A stretch of DNA of 64,000 nucleotides, taken from assembly GCA_023213395.1 (NCBI GenBank), contig CM041465.1:189789741-189853740 (forward strand), given 5' to 3'. Origin of the DNA: Cycas panzhihuaensis (lineage: Eukaryota > Cycadophyta). The stretch's first letter is position 1. Each line of letters opens with the position of its first letter. This document shows positions 26,120-38,098 of the stretch, one piece after another. A program made the translations under genes and the position numbers. The notes below the pieces were generated by a model, which did not search any database, had not been told where the DNA came from, and was given only the letters and a program-made list of their open reading frames with translations.

Positions 26120-27850
26120 GGTAGTTATCGGGGTGGACAACCGCGAGAATGTAGGCATGTCCATACTGAGTTACATGGAGATGGCGTCCTAAGAGGACAA
26201 GGCAACTTTGAAGAGGTGTAGCCTATACAAGGCCCTCAAGACACCTTAGTTCACGTCAGACTAGAGGCTTCTGGTTGACATCGTGTTGCACTGGGACAGG
26301 AGGAGGCACATATTTCACCTGCCTTAGATAGGTGATGTCATTATTACCCCAGGGGATATCAGGCAGATTTTGGAAGTTCCAGCGATAGGGAGGCCAGTGA
26401 GGTTGGGATCGCTACCTAGCATCAAGGCAAGACATGCAGAGCCGCCCGCTTTTCCAGTGGACCGGCGTGTAGGAGTGGAGGGGAGCTGCCCTCTAGACTA
26501 TGCTTATGTCGCAGATTCCTTGAGTGAGGAAATTGATTGTACTATGTATTTTGTTCTAGATTTCCCAGAAACATAACTACAGAGAGATCCCTGGAGGCTG
26601 GGTGGATGTAGCACACCGGTGCGAGGCCGGCAAGAGGACGGATTGGGCTACCCTAGTTGCGGTGAACCTTGTCGCACAGCTAGACACCATTTAGAGATCC
26701 GGCAAGGGAGGATTCTCTTACACCACGCTGTTGCAGTGCTAGTTTTTTGACCATTTTATGGCAATGGCACTAGTAGGGGGGCCATACCCCCTAGCAGAGT
26801 GGGCCCCGATGGTCCACAGATGGCAGACGCGGCTCCAAGGGACAAAGGATCATGCACATGTCTATCGGTCGGTAGATGCGACGTTAGTCAACCTCCTCAC
26901 TTTGACAGACTATATAGCAGAGCCATACAAGGCAATGAGGTGGGAGAGTGACGATGGAGCAGGCAGAGCAGGAGCGCCTATCAACGACGATGACGATGAT
27001 GACAGTGATGGCGATGACCATGACAGTGATGATGGGGGAGATGGGACTAGCCCATCGTGACCTAAAGGAGAGGCAGGTCCATCACGGTTAGCAGGAGGAG
27101 CAGTAGGACCATCCGAGACTGCCGAAGGAGGGGTAGGCCCATCAGGAGCCGCTGAGGAGAGCAGGGGGCCAGAGACCAGGGGCCGCAGACTACAGATTGT
27201 GAGGAGATCCGAAGAGGCGAGGATCAAGCCAATCCCTACTAGGAGCGAGGCTGAGGCAGAGGAGGTACCTGAGGACGAGGTACCTGCAGCTGGCGGAGGG
27301 CCAGGAGACGAGGATGTCGCCCGAGCAGAGGAGCCGGCGGCCATGGCAGGTGAGACCTAACCATTTCCTTAGTCATTTGACATCTAGATAGATACTTGGT
27401 TTCATTTTATCATGGTATGCAGTGAGGATATACACTGACACATGGCATGTTGCATTGGCAGGTGTAATAGAGGTCCAGAGACTGGTGGAGGCCATGCTGA
27501 GGGAGATGTTCTCTCAGGTCTACGTAGAGAGGCAACCGCCTATCCAGGCGGAGGATGCGCCTAGGTCGACAGGAGCTAATATGCAGGCATTCGTCCCACT
27601 GGCAAGGGTGAGAGACATCTGGGCTGTAGAGTCCCAAGAACACATGACATTTAGGGGGTAGTTGCAGCGAGAGCTTGATGTGGCCAGGGGCGAGCGAAAT
27701 GAGCTATGCAGACGAGTCCAGGCCTTAGAGGCTCAAAGCGGAGCTGGGGGAGATGTGGAGAGTAAGGTCCACATATCGGTACTGGAGGAGCACCTCAAGG
27801 TGACAGAGGAGGGGCTCCGAGGAGAGAGGGATCGTATCCAGGCCTGATAC
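26120..27850 (+). pseudogene. Antisense gene in B: plant-mobile-domain-like protein with acidic and coiled-coil tail
   Basis: Read on the plus strand, opposite to B. About 26255-26400 gives a plant-mobile-domain-like segment (Leu-His-Trp-Asp-Arg, then Ile-Phe-His-Leu-Pro, then Gly-Asp-Val-Ile-Ile-Thr-Pro-Gly-Asp-Ile-Arg-Gln-Ile-Leu). Further domain sequence is at 26370-26576 and 26590-26930. An Asp/Ser-rich acidic tail is at 26975-27056. A GT-AG intron is likely at 27350-27461, followed by a charged, probably coiled-coil stretch at 27462-27847. Stops at several Gln- or Trp-like positions make it a pseudogene. Antisense extra ORFs are known in Tat elements. The family call is by motif recognition only. 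Confidence 0.6.
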
Positions 27851-28722
27851 AATTAGCTGGTGGTGCAAATGGCCTCAAGGTCGAGCAAGAGCCGGACCTA
27901 CATGCACACAGCAACTACGACCCTGAGATGACCTCGGGACGAGGGGAGCAAGGTAGCACTGTGGAGGCCTGTGAGGAGCCCTGAGGGATGTGGTCCCTGT
28001 GAGAGATCACATGCACTGTGGGATGGCACCCCGTGATCGTGACAATGTAGCATATGAGGTATACATTTAATTTTGACAGGAAAGCATGAGCCTCCAGGGG
28101 GTCATATGTAGGCTCATATGATTGTAGCCCCCCTGCAAGGATCCCAACTTCCCATATTCATGATGTACCATGACATTTTTAATATATATATATACACGGG
28201 GTAATTGGAACCCCATTTTGACATGAAATGGTGTGTATCATGCATGATAGAGATAGCATGTATAGTTTACTTTGTATGTTGTAAATGTTGCAAATGTTTT
28301 GATGTAAATATGTTTTGTTGTAAGTATTTTGCTGTAAAATGCATGTATTTCCTTCCATGTATGGCTATACGTCTAACAGGAGCACACACATCCACCGTAA
28401 GTAGAGGTGATTCAGAGGTGTGAGGTTAGAAATAGAGCAACATACACATCTACGGGGGAGCCTAATGGAATATGCGAAGGAAACAATAGGCATGAGAGGG
28501 GAGTGACGATACTCCAAGATGTCATCCTAGTTAGGGAATGCCCAAATAGGAGGACAAATATACCCGAGAAGATACGAGAACACGGGTTCTGCAGGAGGAA
28601 CTGGAAGAAAAAGCGAAAATCCATCTTAAATTGCCATTCTACCCATGGTTGGGAGGAATGGAAATAATTTAAAATGGTAGTTTAGGCTCGTTTCAGAGCA
28701 ATACAAAGAAAAAACAAAAGGA
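27851..28722. other. B spacer between the antisense gene and the integrase end
   Basis: Non-coding; corresponds to 3793-4563 of A. It contains a short (AT)n at about 28181-28193, the position near which A has expanded AT sequence. The first 150 bp probably hold the antisense gene's last codons and 3' UTR. Confidence 0.5.
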
Positions 28723-29860
28723 TCATACGTAAAACTTCTTAAGGAACTTCCTGTTGACCGCTTTCTCAAATTCTAGGCCTTCTAGGGTAGCAATCCTGTA
28801 TGCGCCGTTATCGAGGCTTTCGAGAATGACGAAGGGGCCTACCCATTTGGGCCTGAATTTGGCTAAACGATCGTAAAGGTATTCTAATTTGAGGACATGG
28901 TCCCTAGGGCACAAAGGACGAGCATGAAGACATTTGTCATGTGTCCTTCGTAAGCGAGCTTTCGAAGCGAGATTCGCTTGATAAGTCGTTAAGTGCCTCT
29001 CATCCAAGGCTTCGAGGTCCAGGAGGCGAGCCTGGCGGATAGACTTCTCATCAATGAGGCCTCGAAGGGAAACCCGCAGAGAGGGGATCTCCACTTCCAG
29101 TGGGAGTACTACCTCAGTTCCATATACCAACGAGAATGGGGTCATTCCAGTAGCCGTGCGGATGGAAGTGCGATAATCCCACAAGGCAAAAGGGAGTTAG
29201 ATGTGCCAAACTCTTTGAGATTGGGCAACAGTCTTCTTTAGAATGTTGACAAGCATTTTGTTGAAAGATTCAACTTGCCCGTTTGCTTGGGGGTAATAAG
29301 GGGATGATGTCTTATGTGATACTTTAAATTTCTCGCATAGCTCGTCCATTTCCTTATTACAGAAGGAAGTTCCATTATCTGTAATTAGGACATCTAGAAT
29401 CCCGAAACGATAAATAATATGCTGGTAGACGAAGGTGGCTATCGCTCATGAGCGAGTGGATGTGGGACTGCCTCTGCCCATTTAGTGAAGTATTCGGTAG
29501 TGGTTAAGATATATTTATGTTATGCGGAAGATGGCGGCAATATAGCCCCAATGAGGTCTAAGCCCCATTAAGAAAAGGGCCACGGAGACACGATAGGGTG
29601 CAATGCCTCGGAAGGTACGTGAGAGACATTGGCGTGCTCAGAACATCGCTGACATCTAAGGGCACAAGCGTGGGCATTCTTAAACAAGGGCGGCCAGTAA
29701 TAACCCATGTGGAGGATCCTTTGGGCCATGGATTGGCCCCCAAAGTGGCCCCCGCAAATGCCATGATGGCATTCACGAAGTATTTGGTATGCTTCGTTAG
29801 GAGTGATGCAGCGAAGCAGGATCCTGTCGAAGGATCTCTTATACAACACTTCATCTATGA
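28723..29860 (-). pseudogene. B integrase
   Basis: Minus-strand Ty3 integrase, well preserved in pieces. The zinc region at 29568-29849 has His-His and the Cys-Gln-Arg-Cys pair. The core at about 29190-29560 keeps Thr-Lys-Trp-Ala-Glu-Ala, Thr-Asp-Asn-Gly-Thr-Ser-Phe and Gln-Val-Glu-Ser, so the second and third catalytic acidic residues are present. The C-terminal part at 28723-29184 is a clean 153-residue frame with Tyr-Gly-Thr-Glu-Val-Val-Leu-Pro-Leu-Glu-Val and a Lys-Trp-Val-Gly-Pro-Phe box. Frameshifts near 29200-29450 break continuity. Confidence 0.88.
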
Positions 29861-31320
29861 GGAAGTGTTACCTAGCGGTGGCATGGATGCACGACCTAAC
29901 CTTATTACTGGCTTCAGGGTGATATTCTTGCTAAGTCAAATATCGCACAATGTCATCATACCACTCGCTATTAGCGAGTGGGTGAGAGGAAGCGTCTTGG
30001 ACGGTCAAAATAGACTCATCCGGGAAAGAGTCGTCAACAGGAATGCCACTCGTGTTGGGAATGGCAGCATCGACTAATTACTCTGCTACTATCATTCCCT
30101 TCTTCGACTTCCTGTTAATGACTTACAAGTTGAACTCTTGAAGTAGGACAGCCCAACGACCTACCCTACCTGTCAAGTCTAAACGAGTAAGCAAGTAACA
30201 CAAGGGATCAGATTGAAAGATCACCTTGGTTGTGCTACCGAGTAAGTAATGCCTAAACTTCTTAGTCACATGGACCAAGGAGAGGTATTCCTTCTCAGCG
30301 GGAGGATAGTTTAATTAAGTGGAAACGAGAGTGTGGCTGATGAAATGAATAGCCCTCTCGGTTCCTGAATCGTCCTCCTACGCGAGCATTGTGCCCAGGG
30401 ATTCGTCGGTTACCGAGGTGTACAGAATGAAGGGCCTATCAAAGCGAGGAGGCGCTAGCGTAGGAGCAGAAATGAGAGCTTCCTTGAGTCCTATGAAGGC
30501 CTTTTGGGTCTTATCTAACCAAACAAAAGGGGATCCTTTATTTAATAGGTTCATAAGAGGCTTGGCGTTTATGGCAAAATTTGCCAAGAAACGCCTCAGA
30601 AAACCAAGCCTACCTAGAAATGACTTAATTTGTCATTGGGTCCTAGGCAGCGGCATGTCAAGGATTGCCTTGACTTTTTCTGGATCAATTTGGATTCCTT
30701 GTTGGGACACGAGGAAACCTAAGAGTTTGCCTAAAGTGATGGTAAATACGCATTTGAGCGGGTTCAGGCTAAAGTGATACTTGCAGCATCTTATGAAGAT
30801 GGCATGCAAGTCAGAGGGATGATGGGCTCTGGTACGCGAAAGGCCCATCATATCGTCCATGAAGACCTCCAACGTATTATTGATGAGGTCGTGAAAGATA
30901 AAATGCATAGCTCTTTAATAAGTAGCCCCTGCATTTTTAAGACCAAAGGGCATTGCCTTGTAGGCAAAGGTACCCCATGGCGTAGTGAAGGCCGTCTTAT
31001 GGCAGTCTTCAGGAGAAATCTGAATTTAGTTATAGCCAGAGAAACCATCTATTAAGGACATAACTTTGAACCCAGTTATACGATCAATTATTTGATCAAT
31101 GAAGGGAAGAGGAAAGTTGTCCTTAGGACAAGCATTATTTATATCGCAGAAGTCGACACAAATGCGAATGGTCCTGTTCTTTTTGGCAACAGGAATGATA
31201 TTTGATACCCACTTAGGGTAATCGATGGAAGAAACGAGTCCCACATCCAGAAGCTTCTCAACCTCCATCTTAACGGCAGCTGAAAGCTTTGGGTGAAGGG
31301 GACACCGCTCGACATAGGGC
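29861..31320 (-). pseudogene. B reverse transcriptase and RNase H
   Basis: The RT palm starts at 31268 with Trp-Val-Ser-Asn-Ile-Ile-Pro-Val-Ala-Lys-Lys-Asn, then Cys-Val-Asp-Phe and Pro-Lys-Asp-Asn-Phe-Pro-Leu-Pro. The catalytic Phe-Met-Asp-Asp is at 30852-30863. A thumb/connection segment (Phe-Leu-Gly-Phe-Leu-Val type) runs to 30633. RNase H of the Ty3 type begins at about 30587 (Pro-Phe-Ile-Leu-Tyr-Thr-Ser-Val-Thr-Asp) and continues to roughly 30080. The first RNase H Asp appears altered to Ser. Stops separate the pieces. Confidence 0.87.
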
Positions 31321-32268
31321 GCAGTGTCGAACTGGCCGAAGATTATGCGTGACGATGGAGGGGTCGATCCCCTTCATGTCCGAGTAGTCCCACGCGAATA
31401 CATCACAGAATTCCTAAAACAGGAGGGAGTATTCCCTCACTTTGTTAGGAGTACATTCTGCTCCTACCTTGATGATCTTGTCCAAGGCAAGGACTATGTC
31501 CTGAGTTTCCCCCATGCACATAGTATTCCCCTTCTCGAAATGGAGGGGGGCAAGATCAATAGGAAGAGATACAATGAAAGAAGGGATTGGGTTGGCTAAT
31601 ATAGACCCAATCGCTGGGATCTTCTAGTGGCCAAGCTTATGATGACCAGAAGGTAAACTGGGCATGGAGCCGGCTAAGTGCTCTAGTAAAGCCTTGTCGT
31701 CTTCGAAGTAGTCCACCCCATGGATGACCTGACTTCGAATGGACAAGGTGTAGGATAGCGTGGGAGTGATAGGACCGGTATGGCCTGAAAGCTGCCCATC
31801 ATCCCTAAGGGACTCTAGGGGAGAGTCAGGGAGAGGTCCCTCGTAAAAAATAAGAGGGAAACTCTTAACATCATCACCTGCAGAAGGTGATAAGATGGAA
31901 GAGCTAGGAACATAATGATCGACATGTGCAATGTCATGTGACATGTAAAAATGACTGGGCTCTATAACAAAAGGGGTATTAGGAGGAAACCTAGAACTAG
32001 GAGGATGCCCCACACTAGTGTGGAGAAACAAAACTGGGTAAGGATGATCCTCATCCTCACTATGGGACCCGTCATCGTCAAACATGGTGAGGTACCCATA
32101 ACTTCCGATGCCAATGGAAGTGAAATGCGTTAAATCAGGGGAGGAAGATACGTGATCTTCTTCGCGGTAAGAGGAATCAGAGATTCCAATGGAGCAGGTG
32201 GAGACATGATCGGAAGGGCATTTGTTTCCCTTCGTATGGCCATGGCTCGCCTGAACAGAAGGCCTACT
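31321..32268 (-). other. B protease-RT linker
   Basis: Contains a 153-residue minus-strand frame (31624-32085), acidic at its start and rich in Pro and Ser, in the polyprotein position between protease and RT. No catalytic domain is recognised; it is probably a linker of the polyprotein. Confidence 0.5.
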
Positions 32269-32844
32269 TTATTTAGCGAGCGATCGCTCGTGGGAGACAA
32301 CTTTTATTTGCCCGTTATGGATAAATTTAAGTTGCCCCCAATGGGTGGAACACGCGGCTCCCATTTGGTCAAGCCATGGCCGACCCAGAAGCAGGTTGTA
32401 ATCAACGTCAACATCGAGGAAGACGATGTCGGTAATGACAGTCTTATCCTCAAGAGTAAGAGGTATCGAGACAGATCCCAAGGGAGTCTTCTCACTACCG
32501 TCATAACCCTGACAACGCCATGGAACAGGTTCCAAGGCAGAAATGCCAAGCTCTTGCATGATGTGCAAGGGCATGGTATTGACGGAAGAACCATTGTCCA
32601 CGACGGTTCTTCGCAACATGCAATTAAGAGTATTTATGGTAATGGTGAAAGGGAAGTTCCACTTCCATTCCCTTCCACTAGACGCGGGAAGATCTCTGGG
32701 ATCGAAAAAGATGACGGGTTCGCAACTTTGGATTGTGCCCAAGGCGTGAATGGACGCGTCATTCGATCCTAGAGCTTCCAAGAGGAGCGTTCGCTGCTCG
32801 GGGCAACTTCTCAAGACGTCTATGATGGACATCCTGGCAGCCAT
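32269..32844 (-). CDS. B aspartic protease domain (open segment)
   Basis: A 191-residue open minus-strand segment of the polyprotein. The active-site Asp-Asn-Gly-Ser-Ser is at residues 83-87 (Asp-Asn-Gly-Ser 32587-32598). A later Leu-Leu-Leu-Gly-Arg-Pro-Trp-Leu box, typical of Tat-type proteases, is near residues 151-158. It would cut Gag and Pol apart. The Asn for Ser/Thr after the catalytic Asp is usual in this lineage. The N-terminal 60 residues are gag-protease linker. Confidence 0.85.
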   Translation of the reverse strand: MAARMSIIDVLRSCPEQRTLLLEALGSNDASIHALGTIQSCEPVIFFDPRDLPASSGREWKWNFPFTITINTLNCMLRRTVVDNGSSVNTMPLHIMQELGISALEPVPWRCQGYDGSEKTPLGSVSIPLTLEDKTVITDIVFLDVDVDYNLLLGRPWLDQMGAACSTHWGQLKFIHNGQIKVVSHERSLAK

Positions 32845-34914
32845 GGTGAGAAGCTCTTCGACTATGAAGAAGGGCTTACCCCTCCCTGTGGGTTGGGTAA
32901 GGGCTCTCCTAAAGTCAAATCTACTGGGGTAGACGGGAATGCTCTTGGGAAGTATAGGAATCTCTGGAGGAGGATTAAGTTATGAGGTAGATGCGGAGGC
33001 ACCTGTTACCTCCTTTGCGACTTGAGACCGAGTCAAAGCGTAGAGGGGAGTGGTCTCAAGCATTTGGATCACCTTCTTTCCCTTGTTATGGGACCGTGAA
33101 GGTGATGGAGCACGGCGGTCAGGGAAGCACGAAGGGGAAGATGGTCTTTGCACACCCTTCCCTCTACCATGTGAAGGGCGAGAATCAGGGGATCTTTCCT
33201 GATTCTGATTGTTCCTTTATTGAACATCATGACCACGTTCCCCGTGTTTGGGGAACGGGTCTCTATGAACAGGTTGATTAAGGTTAGGCCTCGATGCTTA
33301 CCTAGGGGACGAATCGTGCGGCGGGGCGTTACATGGGTGTTGCGCCCGACAATGCGAATCATTGTGGAAGCACTCCCCGTGGATGGAACACCACCTCTTC
33401 TCAAGGAGAGGATTGATCCTCCTTGCTTGAGAAAGTTGGATGTTACCCCCTTTGGGGGGTACCGCACGAGAAGCTTGCTGAACTGGTTTATGGGAGGTCA
33501 ACGATGAAGGGGGCTGGAGTTTAAGCTCCTTCATTGTGCGCTCGAATGAGCAAATAGCAGAGATAAGAGGGTCTAAGGTCCTCTCAGTCGGATGAGAGGC
33601 AGACCTGGCAGGCTGCAAAGGTTTGGTTTCCTTCACTGGGGGAGATGCCTCACGACGTTATGAGGGCTTAGGAGATTTCTTAAGTCCGGGTTAGATCTTA
33701 ATGGCCTCCAACGCCAAGCACCTCATAATCACAGAGTCGCATGTGGTTGCCCCCATCTTGAGGACTTCCACATGCACTTCGGGGTGAAGTGTGTTGACAA
33801 AGAGATCTCGCTTCAACTCTTCAGGCAACGTGGCCTTAGTAGAGTGAAGGAGATCATGAAATCATTGTATAAAGTCACGATTCATTTCATGGTGACCTTG
33901 TTTAAGCGACATGAGCGCTTTTATTCTGCTCTCAAATGGACAGACTACATCAAATTAATTGACAAACTCGTCCACCAATTGTTGGAATGAAGAAACGGAA
34001 TGGGTAGGGAGACGGTAAAACCACTTGAGGGCGTCGCCCTACAAGGATCGTAAAAATAGCTTCATCAGAATGTGGTTGTAATCCCAATAATCGATGCACG
34101 CCATAAAGAAACTACGTACGTGCTCAGTTGGGTCTTGCGACGAAGTTCCATCGAATTTGGGAACTTTAGGAGGGTGAGGTGGCAAGTTAGTCCTTAGTGC
34201 CTCAACGGATAACGGCGTTGACTTGTAGTCCATGAAAGGACGTGTCCTTACATGGGCTAATGGATCGACGACCGGTAAAGGAATAGGAATGGATGGGGGT
34301 GGTAAACCCATCTCTCCTTGGGGAAACGACCCTTGTTAGAAAGGAGATTTTAGGTAAACGCCTTGGAAGGGAGGTATGTTCCCTTGCGAAGACGTGGCAA
34401 CAAGAGTTACACTAGATGGCAGAAATGAAGGGTGAAGGACCGGGTTTTGCCCATATGGGCCACCTGTAGGTGGCGCAACCCCATATGGGTGCAACGGGTC
34501 CACCCCATAAGTAGGAAGATGGTTTCCCCTACCCAAACCCCAAGGTTGAGACATGTAACCTAGGGGCACATAAAGGGAAGGACCACCAGATGGGTTTTGA
34601 GTGTATGTAGGAGTGGGTGCTACATAGCTGACAGTGGTAGTACTAGTAGGGCCTCGAGGCCTACTAGGAAACGCATGCGCCACGTTCGAAGGCAGCACAT
34701 TTGTTTGACTTAGAAATAGCATGCTAACCCCAAGTTGGGGAAAGGACACGCCACGAATGGGTCCTGAAGAAGTAGGACCATAGCTACAGATAGGCGGCGC
34801 AACGCTTACCCTGGGAGCTAGTGTAAACACATCATAAGATGAGTGTGCACAGGCAGAAGCATCATTCGTTGTAGGAGGCACAGGTATGGATGAAGAAGAT
34901 GTTACATTACGCAA
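32845..34914 (-). pseudogene. B gag
   Basis: Three readable blocks on the minus strand. 34336-34914 is a Pro/Ser/Gly-rich N-terminal part of 192 residues. 34039-34311 leads into the capsid core, with Pro-Lys-Phe-Asp-Gly-Thr, Asp-Pro-Thr-Glu-His-Val-Arg and Ala-Cys-Ile-Asp-Tyr-Trp. 33298-33636 ends with a modified knuckle, Cys-Ser-Ile-His-Gly-Glu-Cys-Phe-His then His-Cys (33349-33390). This atypical knuckle is seen in A too. Frames change between blocks, so this copy cannot give a full Gag. Confidence 0.8.
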
Positions 34915-35520
34915 CGTTTCTTCAAACCACCTAAGATGTGGTTGGCGGTGATTTGTTCAGAAGTACTCGCTGAGCGCTTCGACCATGTCGGCGGGAGGGG
35001 TATCCTCGTAGCCATATGAGGTCGACGGGATCTCGAAGGTTAGGGATCCCTCAGGGCGCTCCTCGTAAGGCTCACCAGTAGGATGGTGAGTCTCGTGAGG
35101 AGACGAATCTTCTGCCCTATGGGTGGAAGGACGAAAGCCAACGGGGTGAAACTAGTCATCTAGATAATAGATGGAATCATCGCCCCTATGGGTGGATCCC
35201 AGAGCAGATGCGGGAAACTCTTGAGTTCCCGAAGCCATGGTATGGTAAGCCCAATCGGACGGGTAACTTTCCATCGTCGAATCGGGGTTCGATGCCAGAA
35301 GGGAACAAGGCGATTGGTCTTCTAACAATGGTAGTAGACTTCGTAAGCGACGTGAGAAACATCGCACGCAATGCCTTCGCGAGCGTTGTTAGAAGAAAAC
35401 TAAAAGAGGGAAATGAAGTAGGCACGTTGGGGGTTGCCCAACTGAAATACAAAATAAGAGACTACCTAGAGGCAAAAACACCAATGAAAAGGGGAAGCGA
35501 AACTAGCTCCCTTACTGGCA
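34915..35520 (-). other. B 5' leader
   Basis: Between the gag start region and the PBS; no conserved ORF. Small frames here are probably chance. Confidence 0.6.
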
Positions 35521-35540
35521 GTTCCCCAATATGGTCGCCA
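35521..35540 (-). promoter_or_regulatory. Primer binding site of B
   Basis: On the minus strand the 20 bases start TGGCGACCATATTGGGG, one base from the inner LTR end. The TGGCGAC start suits a non-Met primer tRNA (possibly Arg), as in other Tat elements. Confidence 0.75.
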
Positions 35541-35541
35541 G

Positions 35542-38093
35542 TGAAACGCTCGCTATGGGGTGGTGTCCCTACGTCTAGCAAAAAGGATATAAAAATATGC
35601 AATGCTAACTAAACTAGGCAGTAAGGACTTCACCTTGCAGGGCATCTATACGCTGGAGCGCAAATTCCAAACTGCAAGGTGCCTGGTTGCTTCCAGGTAG
35701 CTGTGCAAAGCAAAGCCTTCCTACCCCTCAAATGGTCGGGAAGAGGAGAAAGCGCCTTGCGCATTCCGTCTTCTCAAGGTAATGAGAAGGCAACGAACAG
35801 AAGGGCAGCTAACTAACATACAGGCGAATGCAAAAAAATGGGGGGTGCGACGAGGGTAACTCAAATGCAATGTAATCAATCTAACTACATTATGCTACAC
35901 TAGCCAAAGCAAGAAACAATGTAAAAATAAGTGCACTTTTCCTTTTCCCCTTTTTAATCTTTTACAAGTTCCTAACTACACAAACAGATGTATAAAAGGC
36001 GACAATGTAAAAGGGGCATGCAGGGAACAAGGAGAATACCTGGATCCAATGCCTGAATAGAGTGTTGCTCGTCCCTTTAAGTCCTGCTCCTTTCTACTCC
36101 ATTCATCATGCATGCGATACTGATCAGCGGTAGTTGCCGGAAGTAATGGAAGAGGGGCTTACTTATCTCCTCTTAAACATGCAAAATCAAATAAATGGAA
36201 AGAAACGAAAACATGAAATAAAAAAGAAATGCACCACATGGGGAACTAACCTGCAATGGGTTTGTTCCACGTATTCGCTCCACTAACACGAGATCCTGCA
36301 AACAAGTGAGGAGAATACCTCACTCTCGGAAGAGGGGCCACAAAATATACCAAAGATATATACTAAAATCAAATGGAACTCAAATCTATACTAAGCATTA
36401 ATATGTAGCTAAGAAAAATGGCGACATGCAATAAAGACTCTCACCACCATACACCATAAAGACACTCAAAAGGGAAAAGAATATAGCCTCGGGATGGCTA
36501 ACTCACCCACGAAGGACCTCCACGGGACTCGGGAAGGAGAAACGGGTTGACAACAAGGTTGTAAAACAACAAACAATCACAAAGGAGGGAGCAATAGAAA
36601 GGTTTAGGACTTAAGTAGAGCCCAATACCGACAGATGGGGTTTCTGGCAACAATGTGACAACGGGTTGCCTGTGCTAACTTGAACGCCACAATTAGATTC
36701 CCTAAACTCCCTTAACCCATTTCCTAAGAAAGCGCTAATGGCAAAGGGAAAGAGGATAAGGGACGAAACCCTTGGGGAGAAGGATAGCAATGGGGGACGG
36801 AACCCCGCCTATCTCCCTCAAATCCTCTTATGTTGCTCCTTTATAACGGCCAACTAAGAAAGGGGTGAAAGGGATAGTTTAAAGAAAATAATGAGGCCTC
36901 AAAGGAAAATGGGAATAGCGCCAATCTAGCACAACAACATAAGGAAAACTAGACAAACTAAGATTTCATTCATCAACACACAAAAGAAATAAGAATAAAA
37001 TGAATTGCAAGTAGGAATAAGGAATACCTTGTTGGAAGATAATCAAACATGAGCTTTGCTATTACGAAAACAGCAGTAATAACTAGTGTATGAGGGCTGA
37101 TAATGATAGGTTTTTACAAGAGTGAAGTGAGGAAAAATCCTTGTAAACTTGGAGCCTTGGAAGTTGGCCCTTTGGAGAGGCTTTTTAGTAGAAGTTTCCT
37201 TTGGAACCTTGAGCACTTGCAAAGAGGTGTGAGGCTTACTGTTGAGAGCTGTGGGGGGCAGCAATGGCCCTGGAAATCTAGCTAGTAGTAGTCCTTCTCT
37301 TCTGTGGCATGTTCCTGTGCATGTAGATTGTGTCTTTTTCTGTGTGTTTTTAGTTGAAAAGTTAGAAAAATGGCAAAAAGATCTTGAGAATGGAGAGCAA
37401 AATCCCCTTTATCCCCCTGTTCACTACAGGTGAACGTTGGGGGTATCAGGGCGACATGAATCGATTGACACCACGTGACAATTCCGCAAAAAAATAAAAA
37501 TTGTTGCGTGGTTCTCTTTTTTTAAAATTTCAAACAGTCGTACCACGGTAAACTGGCATCTGCAAAGAAAGACCGCAGATCGCTAAGTTTACAACAGATC
37601 AAACTAGAAATAAAAAAGAGAAAAAGGAGGAGAAACATAAGGTTTTGAAGAAAAAATTAAGACAAAAAATGAGCTGGAGCAACTGGGGGAATGCCCAGGT
37701 AATGGGCAAGTAGCCAAAATAATGAAATGAGTCCCAACTAAGGATTAAATCAGGCTTAGGAGGGACTGCAACGTGAGCAACATGTTGTAACGGGAGCAAA
37801 CAAGACTGACAGAAACATCCTGGGAGACAGTGGAGACAAAGTGGGTGGTTGTGCGCCATACAGTGTGTAGAATTTGCTGAGGAATGCCCCCCCTATGAGT
37901 CGTCATAGGCTGATGGTGTGCTGTAAGTACATGCAATATGATCAGGCAAAGAAGCAATGCATGCAAGCAGGCATATGTCAAGTAGTCTACACTAAATAAT
38001 CTCAATCAAGTATGAGCAGGGAGAAGTGAGAACATATACCTGAACATACCTAGGTCGATGTATCTCGAGTCCATTCCTAGTAGCTGGGAAATA
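35542..38093 (-). repeat. 5' LTR of B
   Basis: 2,552 bp, paired with 21586-24139. Its outer end reads GAAATA, a one-base change from the GAAACA of its partner. The GGTACC motif cluster of the left copy is altered here (37545-37600). Confidence 0.9.
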
Positions 38094-38098
38094 GAGTC

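Larger units (their letters stand above)
21586..38093 (-). mobile_element. Element B: full-length Tat-type Ty3/gypsy retrotransposon
   Basis: A 16,508-bp minus-strand element. The 5' LTR is 35542-38093 and the 3' LTR 21586-24139, about 2.55 kb each. The 5-bp duplication GAGTC is found at 21581-21585 and 38094-38098. In reading direction it holds PBS, gag, protease, RT/RNase H, integrase, an antisense plant-mobile-domain-like gene and a sense archaeal-type RNase H. Large LTRs and a long 3' region with extra ORFs are typical of the Tat lineage. Most domains are readable with scattered stops, so B is better preserved than A. It lies in A's 5' LTR. Confidence 0.92.

Noticed and set aside
32152-32772. 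206-residue plus-strand ORF
   Set aside because: It is the shadow of the B protease frame on the other strand.
34039-36000. Plus-strand ORFs opposite B gag and leader, e.g. 35208-35612
   Set aside because: They lie on the antisense strand of recognisable element sequence and have no conserved features.
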